A DNA stretch of 64,000 nt from Elymus sibiricus (taxonomy: Eukaryota; Streptophyta; Magnoliopsida; Poales; Poaceae), in assembly GCA_039707655.1 (NCBI GenBank), contig CM077665.1:311550486-311614485 (forward strand), read 5' to 3'. Both the position numbers and the translations under genes were made by a program. How positions within the stretch are numbered: the stretch's first letter is position 1; every line of letters starts with the position of its first letter. The notes below the pieces were generated by a model, which worked only from the letters and a program-made list of their open reading frames with translations, was not told the origin of the DNA and did no database searches. Below, piece by piece: positions 9,562-19,697 of this stretch.

Positions 9562-11976
9562 ATGAAAGAAGTGGTAAGAAATGAAATATTAAAGCTTCTG
9601 GAGGCAGGTATAATTTATCCTATTGCTGATAGTAGATGGGTTAGTCCCGTTCATTGTGTCCCTAAGAAGGGAGGTATTACCGTTGTTCCTAATGATATAA
9701 ATGAATTGATCCCGCAAAGAATTGTTACAGGATATAGAATGGTAATTGATTTCAGGAAATTAAATAAAGCTACTAGAAAAGATCATTACCCTCTACCTTT
9801 TATTGATCAAATGCTAGAAAGACTATCCAAACACACACACTTCTGCTTTCTAGATGGTTATTCTGGTTTCTCTCAAATACCTGTGTCAAAAGAGGATCAA
9901 GAGAAGACCACTTTTACTTGTCCTTTTGGTACCTTTGCTTATAGACGTATGCCTTTTGGTTTATGCAATGCACCTGCTACCTTTCAAAGATTTATGATGG
10001 CTATATTCTCTGACTTTTGTGAAAATATTGTTGAGGTTTTCATGGATAATTTCTCCGTTTACGGAACTTCTTTTGATGATTGCTTGAGCAACCTTGATCG
10101 AGTTTTGCAGAGATGTGAAGAAACTAATCTTGTCTTGAATTGGGAGAAGTGCCACTTTATGGTTAATGAGGGCATTGTGTTGGGACACAAAATCTCCAAA
10201 AGAGGTATTGAAGTTGATAAAGCTAAAGTTGATGCTATTGAAAAAATGCCGTGTCCTACGGATATCAAAGGTATAAGAAGTTTCCTTGGTCATGCTGGTT
10301 TCTATAGGAGGTTTATTAAAGACTTCTCTAAGATTTTTAGGCCTCTCACTAATATTTTGCAAAAAGATGTTCCATTCGTTTTTGATGATGATTGTGTAGA
10401 AGCATTTGAAATTCTTAAGAGAGCCTTGATCATTGCACCTGTTGTTCAACCACCTGATTGGAACCTACCCTTTGAAATTATGTGTGATGCTAGTGATTAT
10501 GCCGTTGGTGCTGTTCTAGGACAAAGAGTTGATAAGAAATTAAATGTTATCCATTATGCCAGTAAAACTCTAGACAGTGCTCAAAGAAACTATGCTACCA
10601 TTCAAAAGGAATTTTTAGCAGTTGTGTTTGCTTGTGATAAGTTCAGACCTTATGTTGTTGATTCCAAAGTAACTATTCACACTGATCATGCTGCTATTAA
10701 ATATCTTATGGAAAAGAAAGGTGCTAAACCTAGACTTATTAGATGGGTTCTTCTGCTACAAGAATTTGATTTGCATATTATTGATAGAAAGGGTGCTGAG
10801 AACCCCGTAGCAGACAACTTGTCTAGGTTAGAAAATGTTCTTGATGACCCACTACCTATTGATGATAGCTTCCCTGATGAACAATTGGATGTCATAAATG
10901 CTTCATGTAATGCTCCATGGTATGCTGAGTATGCTAATTACATTGTTGCTAAATTTATACCACCTAGTTTCACATACCAACAAAAGAAAAAGTTCTTCTA
11001 TGATTTAAGACATTACTTTTGGGATGATCCACACCTCTATAAGGAAGGAGTAAATGGTGTTATTAGACGTTGTGTACCTAAGCATGAACAGGAACAGATC
11101 CTACACAACTGTCACTCCGAGGCCTACGGAGGACACCACGCTGGAGATAGAACTGCACACAAGGTATTACAATCTGGTTTTTATTGGCCTACTCTCTTCA
11201 AGGATGCTCGTCAGTTTGTCTTGTCTTGTGATGAATGTCAAAGAATTGGTAATATTAGTAGACGTCAGGAAATGCCTATGAATTACTCTCTTGTTATTGA
11301 ACCATTTGATGTTTGGGGTTTTGATTATATGGGACCTTTTCCAAAGTCTAACGGGTATACTCATATTCTAGTTGCTGTTGATTATGTTACTAAGTGGGTA
11401 GAAGCTATTCCAACTAGTAGTGTTGATCATAACACTTCTATTAAAATGCTCAAAGAAGATATTTTCCCTAGATTTGGAGTCCCTAGATATTTAATGACTG
11501 ATGGTGGTTCACACTTTATTCATGGTGCTTTCCGTAAATTGCTTGCTAGGTATGATGTTAATCATAGAATTGCATCTCCTTATCATCCTCAGTCTAGTGG
11601 TCAAGTAGAATTAAGCAATAGAGAAATTAAATTGATCTTGCAAAAGACTGTTAATAGATCTAGAAAGAATTGGTCTAAGAAACTTGATGATGCATGATGG
11701 GCTTATAGAACTGCTTACAAAAACCCTATGGGTATGTCTCCGTATAAAATGGTTTATGGTAAAGCATGTCACTTACCTCTAGAACTAGAACATAAAGTTT
11801 ATTGGGCAATCAAAGAGCTCAACTATGATTTCAAACTTGCTGGTGAGAAGAGGTTATTTGACATTAGCTCACTTGATGAATGGAGAACCCAGGCCTATGA
11901 GAATGCCAAGTTGTTTAAAGAAAGGTTAAGAGATGGCATGATAAAAGGATACAAAAGCGTGAATTCAATGTAGGTG
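9562..11976 (+). pseudogene. Element F reverse transcriptase, RNase H and integrase
   Basis: 711 codons to TGA 11695-11697, then the same frame to about 11970. Domains in order: reverse transcriptase (about 9600-10350), RNase H (about 10440-10830, with [14 protein letters not shown]), integrase zinc finger HHCC (about 11100-11240, [12 protein letters not shown] to CDECQ), and integrase core with FDYMG, TDGGSHF and VELSNRE. The palm motif reads [10 protein letters not shown] at about 10036-10065. The second catalytic Asp of the expected F-M-D-D is Asn (AAT), so polymerase activity should be lost. Near 11935 the frame shifts by one base and continues in the next segment. It would copy and integrate the element if intact. 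Confidence 0.88.
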
Positions 11977-12254
11977 GCCATGTCTTGCTATACAATTCTC
12001 GTTTAAGATTTTTTGCAAGAAAACTTCTCTCTAAATCGGAAGGGCCTTACATTATCGAGGAAGTGTACCGTTCCGGTGCCATCAAGATTAACAACGCCGA
12101 AGGCACAAATCCAAAGGTGGTAAACGGGCAAAGAATCAAACATTATATCTTAGGTACTCCCATAAATGTTGAAACCAAAATTATCAATACCATAACTCCG
12201 GAGGAGTACATTAGGGAGACCTACCAGAATGTTTCAGACTCCGAAAAGGAATAG
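11977..12254 (+). pseudogene. Element F integrase C-terminal end, frameshifted
   Basis: The reading frame from about 11935 to the TAG at 12252-12254 carries the integrase C-terminal segment (LLYNSRLRFFARKL, KSEGPYIIEEVYRSGAIKI). It is one frame away from the preceding pol ORF because of an indel near 11935. It ends the pol gene. Confidence 0.8.
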
Positions 12255-12582
12255 GTATGTGATACGGTAAGCAAACCGACTCCAAAACTTTTTCAATAGC
12301 AATTTTTCTCTGTTTTGGAATATTTAATAAATTAGGAAAATTTAAAGTAGTCCGAAAAGTGCACGAGGAGGCGACAAGCCAGGGGGGCGCGACCTACCCC
12401 CCTGGGCGCGCCCCTGTGGCTTGTGGCCAACCCGTGTACCCTCCGGACTCCGTTTTCTTGTGGTATACTCCTTTAGGTCGGTAAAAATTCATTATATAAT
12501 CTCCCGAAGGTTTTGACCTTTGTATCACGACAATACCTCCTGTTTTCGTTTTGAGCTATTTCTGCAGCAGATTTAGAGCAAT
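12255..12582 (+). promoter_or_regulatory. Internal promoter-like region copying the F LTR core
   Basis: It contains a hairpin (12373-12426) with the same arms as the LTR hairpin, a CCTCCGG block, TATATAAT at 12493-12500 and GGTTTTGACCT, in the same order as in the LTR. The ATG of the next ORF is 83 bases after the TATA. I infer a subgenomic promoter for that ORF. Confidence 0.5.
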
Positions 12583-12984
12583 ATGTCATCTCAAGATTCC
12601 GATGGGGAGAGCTATGTATCGCATTATCTTGCTAATCCGAAGCTCTATGGGGACTTAGATCCTTATGGATTGTTCTCGGAGGGGGAACAAGAAGGCAAGT
12701 ATGATGAAGAAAGCCGGGATGAAGAAGAGATCCCCCTGCCTCAACCAGGAGATATGCACGTGGAGTTCAGGAAATCGAGCCTCCCAAACACAAGGACAAA
12801 ACCCAAAGTTCTATTTATCCCTTCTCGTTTTCTGCAGGAGAGCAAGCAAGAATTATGTCAAAGGATATTGAAGCTCGAGCAGGAAGTTGACGATCTGAGG
12901 GAACAGAATTTTATGCTTAAGAGGAAATTGAACAAGCTTAAAGATCCTTCTCCGTCATCACCACCTCTGAAGAAAGACAACTAA
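12583..12984 (+). CDS. Element F 3' ORF: acidic protein with leucine-zipper-like coiled coil
   Basis: 133 codons, undamaged, from ATG 12583 to TAA 12982. Residues about 1-60 are very acidic (DGESYVSHYLANPKLYGDLD, then repeated Glu). Residues about 90-120 form heptads (ILKLEQEVDDLREQNFML), then a Lys/Pro/Ser tail. No signal peptide or membrane span is visible, so it is not an envelope protein, although Athila elements often keep an extra ORF in this place. It is the only complete reading frame left in F. It sits behind its own TATA-like module. Function unknown. Confidence 0.55.
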   Translation: MSSQDSDGESYVSHYLANPKLYGDLDPYGLFSEGEQEGKYDEESRDEEEIPLPQPGDMHVEFRKSSLPNTRTKPKVLFIPSRFLQESKQELCQRILKLEQEVDDLREQNFMLKRKLNKLKDPSPSSPPLKKDN

Positions 12985-14542
12985 ACACATCGGTATGGGC
13001 ACTCCCCTTGGCTGGTGCCAAGCTTGGGGGAGGTGCCCCGGTATCGTATCACCATCACATCTTTTACTTTTATCCTTTTTCTCAGTTCGATCCTTTTGGT
13101 TACATCTTGATCCAGTAGAATAAAGTTTTCAGTGTGGTATATTTTTGAGTTTTGCTTTATGTTCCCCCTATGTAAGCGAGTCTGAGAGTTATATAATAAA
13201 AATTAGTTTTGAGTTGAGGGCTTTGCTTGCTTGCTATGATCTTGAGAAAAAGAAATAGAAAGAAGAATAGAATAAAAGCAAAGAGTATATATGATGATCT
13301 TATGGGGAGTGATGACTTCACATATAAAAAGTATGTCAATTGAAATTTGTTGTGAGTTGACAAACATAGCGATTGGTCATTGCTGCAATTAAAAGAAAGT
13401 AATAAAGAAAGAGAAGTTCACATATAAATATATTATCTTGGACATCTTTTATGATTGTGAGCACTCATTAAAATATTATATGTTAAAAAGTTGATGTTGG
13501 ACAAGGAAGACAACATAATGAGTTATGTTTGCTTATTTCCGAATAGAAGTTATATTGTCATCGATCCTTTAACATGTGACGCTTGCTTCCACCCCATATC
13601 AGCCAAAACTTCCGCACCAAGTAGAGATACTACTTGTGCATCCAAACACCCTTAACCCAGTTTTGCCATGAGAGTCCACCATACCTACCTATGGATTGAG
13701 TAAGATCCTTCAAGTAAGTTGTCATCGGTGCAAGCAATAAAAAATTGCTCTCTAAATATGTATGATCTATTAGTGTGAGGAAAATAAACTTTATACGAAC
13801 TTGTGATATGGAAGAAATAAAAGCGACAGACTGCATAATAAAGTTCTCTATCACAAGAGGCAATATAAAGTGACGTTCTTTTGCATTAAGAGATTACCCA
13901 TCCAATTATAAAAGCACATGACAACCTCTGCTTCCCTCTGCGAAGGACCTATCTGTTCCTTTTACTTTCTAGTACTTACCTTTATGCAGGAGTCATGGTG
14001 ATCCTCACCACTTCCTTTATTTCGCCTTTTTCTCTTGGCAAGCGTCATGTGTTGGGGAATGATCTAGACACATATATCCACTCGGATGTGGGTGATCATG
14101 AGTTATTTCTGTTGACATTACCCTTGAGGTAAATAGTTGGGAGACAAAATTATAAGCCCCTATCTTTCTCTCTGTCCAATTGAAGCTTTGACCTCATAAG
14201 TACCGTGTGAGTGTTAGCAATTATGAAAGACTAAAAGATGATTGAGTATGTGGATTTGCTTTACAAGCTCTTATATTGACTCTTTCCGATGTTATGATAA
14301 ATTGCAATTGCCTCAATGACTGAGATCATAGTTTGTTGGTTCTCAATAGAGTTCTTGATTCATGCTTTACCTTGTGAATGAATTGTTACTCTAGTATAAG
14401 AAATTATATATCAATAAGTATTGCTGTTCTAAAGATGATCATGATGCTCTCATGTCCGTATTTTGTTTTATCGACACCTCTATCTCTAAACATGTGGACA
14501 TATTTATCGATTTCGGCTTTTGCTTGAGGACAAGCGAGGTCT
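12985..14542 (+). other. Element F 3' non-coding region
   Basis: AT-rich sequence between the 3' ORF and the polypurine tract. Many stops occur in all frames, and no repeat array or protein similarity was seen. It may hold decayed remains of an env-like ORF, but nothing in the sequence shows this. Confidence 0.6.
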
Positions 14543-14556
14543 AAGCTTGGGGGAGT
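14543..14556 (+). other. Element F polypurine tract
   Basis: AAGCTTGGGGGAGT lies immediately before the 3' LTR TGATACG start at 14557. Confidence 0.85.
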
Positions 14557-16082
14557 TGATACGTCCATTTTGCATCATGCTTTTATATTGATATTTATTG
14601 CATTATGGGCTGTTATTACACATTTTGGTACAATACTTATGACTTTTCTCTCTTATTTTATAAGGTTTACATGAAGAGGGAGAATGCCGGCAGCTGGGAT
14701 TCTGGACTGGAAAAGGAGCAAATATGAGAGACCTATTCAGCACAACTCCAAAAGTCCTGAAAAGTTACGGAGAATTATTTTGGAATATATAAAAAATATT
14801 GGGCGAAAGAAATACCAGAGGGGACCCACCAGGAGGTCACAAGCCAGGGGGCGCGCCATACCCCCCCGGGCGCGCCCCTGTGGCTTGTGGGCCCCCTGAC
14901 AGGCCTCCGGTGCCCATCTTCTGCTATATGGAGGGTTTTGACCTGGAAAAAAAATCATAAGAGAGCTTTCGGCATGAAGCGCCGCCGTCTCGAAGCGGAA
15001 CCTGGGCAGAACCAATCTAGGGCTCCGGCGGAGCTGTTCTGCCGGGGAAACTTCCCTCCCGGAGGGGGAAATCGAAGCCATCGTCATCACCAACGATCCT
15101 CTCATCGAGAGGGGGTCAATCTCCATCAACATCTTCACCAGCACCATCTCCTCTCTAAACCCTAGTTCATCTCTTGTATCCGATCTATGTCTCAAAACCT
15201 CAGATTGGTACCTGTGGGTTGCTAGTAGTGTTGATTACTCCTTGTAGTTGATGCTAGTTGGTTTACTTGGTGGAAAATCATATGTTCAGATCCTTAATGA
15301 CAATTAATACTCCTCTGATTATGAACATGAATATGCTTTGTGAGTAGTTACGTTTGTTCTTGAGGACATGGGATAAGTCTTGTTATAAGTAATCGTGTGA
15401 ATTTGGTATTCGTTCGATATTTTGATGAGATGTATGTTGCCTCTCCTCTAGTGGTGTTATGTGAACGTTGACTACATGACACTTCACCATTATTTGGTCC
15501 TAGGGGAAGGCATTGGGAAGTAATAAGTAGATGATGGGTTGCTAGAGTGACAGAAGCTTAAACCCTAGTTTATTCGTTGCATCGTAAGGGGCTGATTTGG
15601 ATCCACATGTTTCCTGCTATGGTTAGATTTATCTTAATTCCTTTTTCGTAGTTGCGGATGCTTGCGAGAGAGGTTAATCATAAGTGGGAGGCTTGTCCAA
15701 GTAAGGGCAGCACCCAAGCACCGGTCCACCCACATATCAAATTATCAAAGTAACGAGCGTGAATCATATGAGCATGATGAAAACTAGCTTGACAGAAATT
15801 CCCATGTGTCCTCGGGAGTGCTTTGCTTTATATAAGAGTTTGTCCAGGCTTGTCCTTTGCTACAAAAAGGATTGGGCCACCTTGCTGCACCTTTGCTACA
15901 TTTGTTACTTGCTATCTGTTACGAATTATCTTATCACACAACTATGTGTTACCGATAATTTCAGTGCTTGTAGAGAATACCTTGCTGAAAACCGCTTGTC
16001 ATTTCCTTCTGCTCCTCGTTGGGTTCGACACTCTTACTTATCGAAAGGACTATGATAGATCCCCTATACTTGTGGGTCATCA
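14557..16082 (+). repeat. Element F 3' LTR
   Basis: 1526 bp, near-identical to the 5' LTR. The hairpin at 14838-14889 has the same arms, but its 11-base centre (ATACCCCCCCG) matches the reverse complement of the 5' LTR centre at 9 of 11 positions. Confidence 0.95.
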
Positions 16083-16537
16083 CACACCAAGATGCTGGAG
16101 TCCGAATGCGGCAAGCAGTATCTTGACATCGCCCACCGCGCGGCCGGCGCGGTGAGCCGGTTCGTCAGGGAAGCCCCCGCACTACCCTGCGCGCACGGCG
16201 ACGGGGGCTACCTCGACTTCTTCCGCAGGGTGGTGGAGCCGCTGGAGATTGGCGTCTCCCGCGTGAACGCGGACAGCGAGGCCGACGCACGCAACCTCTT
16301 GGACCTCGCCTTGACGGGCGTCTTCTCCAATTGCGTGGCCACGTCCCGGAGCTCGACCTCCAGCGCGTCGGGGAGTGGGTGCCTGTGGGGCTCTAGAGGC
16401 CCCTCCGGGACGAGGTGCGTCCGCACGTGGAGTCCCTGGTGGAGCGGTTCGTCCAGGTGCCCGCCTCCGGCAGGGAGGGCGGCTCCGGTGCCGAGGCGGC
16501 CGGTGACTCGGACGGCGACAGCGACTCCTCCACCTAG

Positions 16538-17100
16538 GCCTCCCTTGTCTTCTTTTCCTGGTACCTGCAATGTTTTAAGAAGAACTCGGCCCCTGTGGGC
16601 GTCAGCCTTTTGCATATTACCTTTGTCTCCGTCTTTCCTTTTCTTAAATCGCCAGTTGCCTGCTTGCCGTGACGTGACTTAGTTTCTTCGTGCGGGGCTC
16701 GGCGCCGCTGCCGATGCGGCTCGGTGATGGCGGCCGGCAGGGCCCTCGCGAGGCCCTCTCTCCTGAGTGGCAGCTCATGGCCGCCACTCCCCGGGTTCAT
16801 GGCCTTGCAGCTCGTCGTTGCAGGGTCCCTCCCCTCGCGCCATTTTTCCTGGCGCCTCAGGCCTCAGGGGCCTCGGTAGCCGCACGTGGTGGCCCGTAGT
16901 ACCTGCATCCTCATATTAGTGCGCACAACCCTTATCCCGTCCTCGGGCCGCCATTAGATCAGGAGGCTCTTGCATGGTTCGGTAGTGTACTTAGCTTGTA
17001 GGCTGGTGACGATCTCGTGCGTTGCAAGGTGCGGCGGGGTTGTCCAGATAGTCCGCGATTCCACCTGGGACGCTTCCTCCTTGTTTGTGGGACGGTTTGG
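16538..17100 (+). other. Element B region 3' of the antisense gene
   Basis: Immediately after the TAG is a T-rich stretch that could be a 3' UTR. GC-rich DNA with no recognisable gene follows. Confidence 0.5.
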
Positions 17101-17129
17101 GGGCCCCTTTCTGTGCTCTGTGTCTGCAG

Positions 17130-17760
17130 GACTCAACCACGAGCAGACCTCGCCCACCGTTGGGGCGTTCGGATCACCTGGACGAGCCCAAAAGGGGCGC
17201 GGCCTCGGCTGCCACTGGAGTGTCCGGATTAACAGGACGCGGCCAGGGGGCACGGAGCCACGTGATTGATGAGGTTTCCGAGGCGTGGTGCCCATGAAAC
17301 CCCCCTCGACACTCAAGCGGTGCTCTATGTCAACTGGACCCAGTCCCGCACATTCTCCGACCACCATCGGGGCGTCTGGATCACCAGGACGAGGCCAATG
17401 GGGCGGGGGCCTCGACACCCCTGATCCCGACCGGATCGCCAAGATGACATCAGGGGGCGAGGGGCTATATGACCGGTAAGGCTCCTGAGGCGCGCTGCTC
17501 AGGAGCCCCCTTTGACGCTCAAGCAATTCTACGTCGGCAGGTCCCAGTCCCGCACATTCCTCGACCATCGTAGGGGCGTCCGGATCACCAGGACGCGACT
17601 ACGAGGTGAGGCCTCTACACCCTTGATGCCGACCGGATCGCCAGGACAACATCGAGGGGCGAGTGGCTATATGACCGGTAAGGCTCTTGAGGCGCGCTGC
17701 TCAGGAGCCACCTTTGACGCTCGAGCGACTCCCATTCCGTCCTGTCGGCTGCTGCCTCAG
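17130..17760. repeat. About 206-bp tandem repeats in element B
   Basis: The landmark GGATCACC within GGGGCGTCCGGATCACCAGG recurs at 17171, 17378 and 17582 (spacing 207 and 204). A second landmark, TATATGACCGGTAAGGCTC, recurs near 17465 and 17667. About three diverged copies. They lie between the antisense gene and where B gag/pol should end, matching the repeat position in A and C. Confidence 0.75.
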
Positions 17761-18604
17761 GAGGCACTGGGGCCTCCCAAGGCTCCATGCTACGGTGCCG
17801 CGCTGTGGATGGAGCCCCCGAGTGGGGGTCGACTGCCAAAAGGTGCAAGTCCCTGAGGCGACAGGGCCTTGCTTCCCAGCTCCGAGGCGCCTTGGGGAGG
17901 GTCGGAGCATGCGGGCCCTTGCGAAACACCAATTCAGAGAAAGAGACTCCAAGACCGGAAAAATGAGAGAACGATGAGAGAAAAGTCCCCGCCCCTTTTT
18001 CTTTTAAAAATTGAGTTCCGAAATTCTCAAACTTCATTCCAAAAAGTGGCAATTCGAACACCAAAAAGAAGCAAGCAACTGCCGCGTCCGGCACCTAGGC
18101 TAGTCTTCGTCTTCGTCTTCCCCCAGCGCGGAGCGTAGGGCATCCATGTTGCGTGGGCATAGCCATTGGTGGGCAGTGTTGTCCGCCAGTGCGGAGCATG
18201 GGGCTTCCACTTGGGCGTGGGATGGAACCCCTCCGCGTCCTCGGGGGGCTCCGGGCGTATACAGCCCACTCATTATTACGTGAGAGTGTCACGGCCGTAG
18301 ATAGCTGGGCAAGCCCCCAGGCGCACGACCCGGTTGCTCCCAACTCCGTCAAGAGCCATCCCGTGCATTTCTGCTCGGTTGCGCGCCTCTATGACCCAAA
18401 CCCGAATGCATTGTTCCCCGCGTAGCCACAGGATTGCGCTCCCGCGGCCCAAACATGAGCACAATGCATCCGGCGCAGCCATAAAGGTGTTTTGTCGATG
18501 AAGCCGCCTCGTGAAGTGTCAGGGCGCTGGCCGGACGGGGTCTGGAGGGCCTCGTGAGGCCCAGCCCCCTGAGGCTGCGCCGGCGCTCCAATTGCCGCGG
18601 GTGG
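17761..18604. other. Element B internal DNA, including block X (18019-18604)
   Basis: No gene recognised. The segment 18019-18604 (586 bp) is repeated at 39314-39899 with about 11 differences by eye; see the findings. It ends in GGTGG, the target site of element C. Confidence 0.75.
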
Positions 18605-19180
18605 TGTCATGGGAACGAGCCTAACAGTAGAAAGTAGGGGTACGAAGGGAGAGGGCAGAGTCCTAGCTACGGCGAGGGTGTACACACAGATGTACGAGTT
18701 CAGGCCCCTCTCGTGGAGGTAACAGCCCTACGTCTCGGTGCTCAGGAGCTTCTTGTCGTGTGGAATATGAGAGTTACAGGGGGTGCGAACCCTTGTGCCA
18801 GAGGGGAGGGGTGGCTTATATAGAGTGCGCTGCCCCTCATCAATACCCAGCAACCAAGGGTTCGATCGTGGCAATAAAGATGGACGTTACTGGTAACGTA
18901 TGTAATAAATGCTACTAATGGTCCAGCCGAACGCCTGCCCGTTGGCCTCCCCGGAGTGGCTTCTGGCCTTCTGCGGTCGACTGTCTTCTGGTTCTTCCGA
19001 GTGAAAGGTAACCATCGAGTGGAGGAAGAGACCTCCGAGTGGATGTTGTCGAGTGACTCATACGCCTTGGTGATTTCAGTCGGAGTCTTCCTTGTAATCC
19101 TTAAGTTCTCTAAGGTAATGTCCTTAGGTAGGGTATGTAGGTCAGGCCTATGACCCTACCCAAGGTACATAACCCCATCC
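18605..19180 (-). repeat. Element C 3' LTR (left copy)
   Basis: 576 bp. It differs from the right copy at about 17 positions by eye. The last base (19180) is C where the right copy has the expected A, so the terminal CA is lost here. Confidence 0.9.
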
Positions 19181-19190
19181 TTAGCCCCCG
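19181..19190 (-). other. Element C polypurine tract
   Basis: On the minus strand CGGGGGCTAA abuts the 3' LTR, giving the element's orientation. Confidence 0.8.
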
Positions 19191-19697
19191 AATGGATCGG
19201 GGTTCGAGTGAAAAGGGATCGATGCGGATTCTGATAAAACACAAAAACTCCGAGTGCATTTTAAGGCTTCACAGGAGTCTGCGTCGATTGGAGTCTTTGT
19301 CATTCACCCTGATCGATTCTGTCTTGAAATGTGTCTGAGTGAAGTTGAGCGCGGAATGAGGTCCGAGCGGTCAGCAGGGTCTTCTGATGCGACGGGTCGT
19401 TTCGTTAGGCCCGGATTTCACGGGATTCGAAAATTGGGTAAGCACGCGCCGTGCGACGATGACGCAACGACTGGGGCAAGTGGGGGCACAACGCCTCGAT
19501 TTTCGCGCCGTCATTACCGCCACGTACCGCTCTTCCTCTGAAACCGGGATATCCAGAGATCTGGTGGGCCCACAAGTCAGCGACTCACTCAGGCAGATAT
19601 AAGACGCGACGGCACCGGGGTTGGTACAGTGCGCCTCCTCCATTCCCCTCTTTCTCTCCGCGCGCTGCTCTGCTCCACCTCGACAACCGCCGCCGCG
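19191..19697 (+). promoter_or_regulatory. Promoter and leader region of the element C antisense gene
   Basis: About 500 bases between the polypurine tract and the antisense ATG. TATAAG at 19598-19603 lies 95 bases before the ATG at 19698, followed by a C/T-rich leader. This resembles a standard plant core promoter and is arranged as in element B. Confidence 0.6.

Larger units (their letters stand above)
5890..16082 (+). mobile_element. Element F: Athila-type Gypsy LTR retrotransposon
   Basis: LTRs of 1523 and 1526 bp begin TGATACGTCC and end GTGGGTCATCA. The target duplication is CACGC (5885-5889) and CACAC (16083-16087), differing by one G-to-A change at a CpG. Order: LTR, PBS, gag, protease, reverse transcriptase, RNase H, integrase, a small extra ORF, about 1.5 kb non-coding, polypurine tract, LTR. 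Athila lineage is inferred from the gag (KALTWYRL, then LIYVDEVCGLF), the FMD-NFSVYG catalytic block and the extra 3' ORF. The pol has three in-frame stops and a frameshift, so this copy is dead but recent: the LTRs look about 98% alike by eye. Confidence 0.92.
5471..16537 (+). pseudogene. Element B antisense coiled-coil gene, split by element F
   Basis: Exon 1 (5471-5610) starts MASGGSAVGAVKRAG and contains a run of 16 G (5549-5564). A GTGAGT donor at 5611 and a CTTCTTCCAG acceptor at 5685 bound a 75-bp intron. Exon 2 (from 5686) encodes a charged coiled coil (LGELQEEVDALRAQL and onward), is cut by F at 5889, and resumes at 16088, ending at TAG 16535-16537 after an acidic Ser/Asp tail. Exon 1 does not join exon 2 in frame by one base; slippage in the G run or a different splice choice could explain it. 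The last part also has a frameshift near 16340 and an internal TAG near 16413. The gene runs opposite to B, as in elements A and C. Function is unknown. It lacks the N-terminal transposon domain seen in C. Confidence 0.68.
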
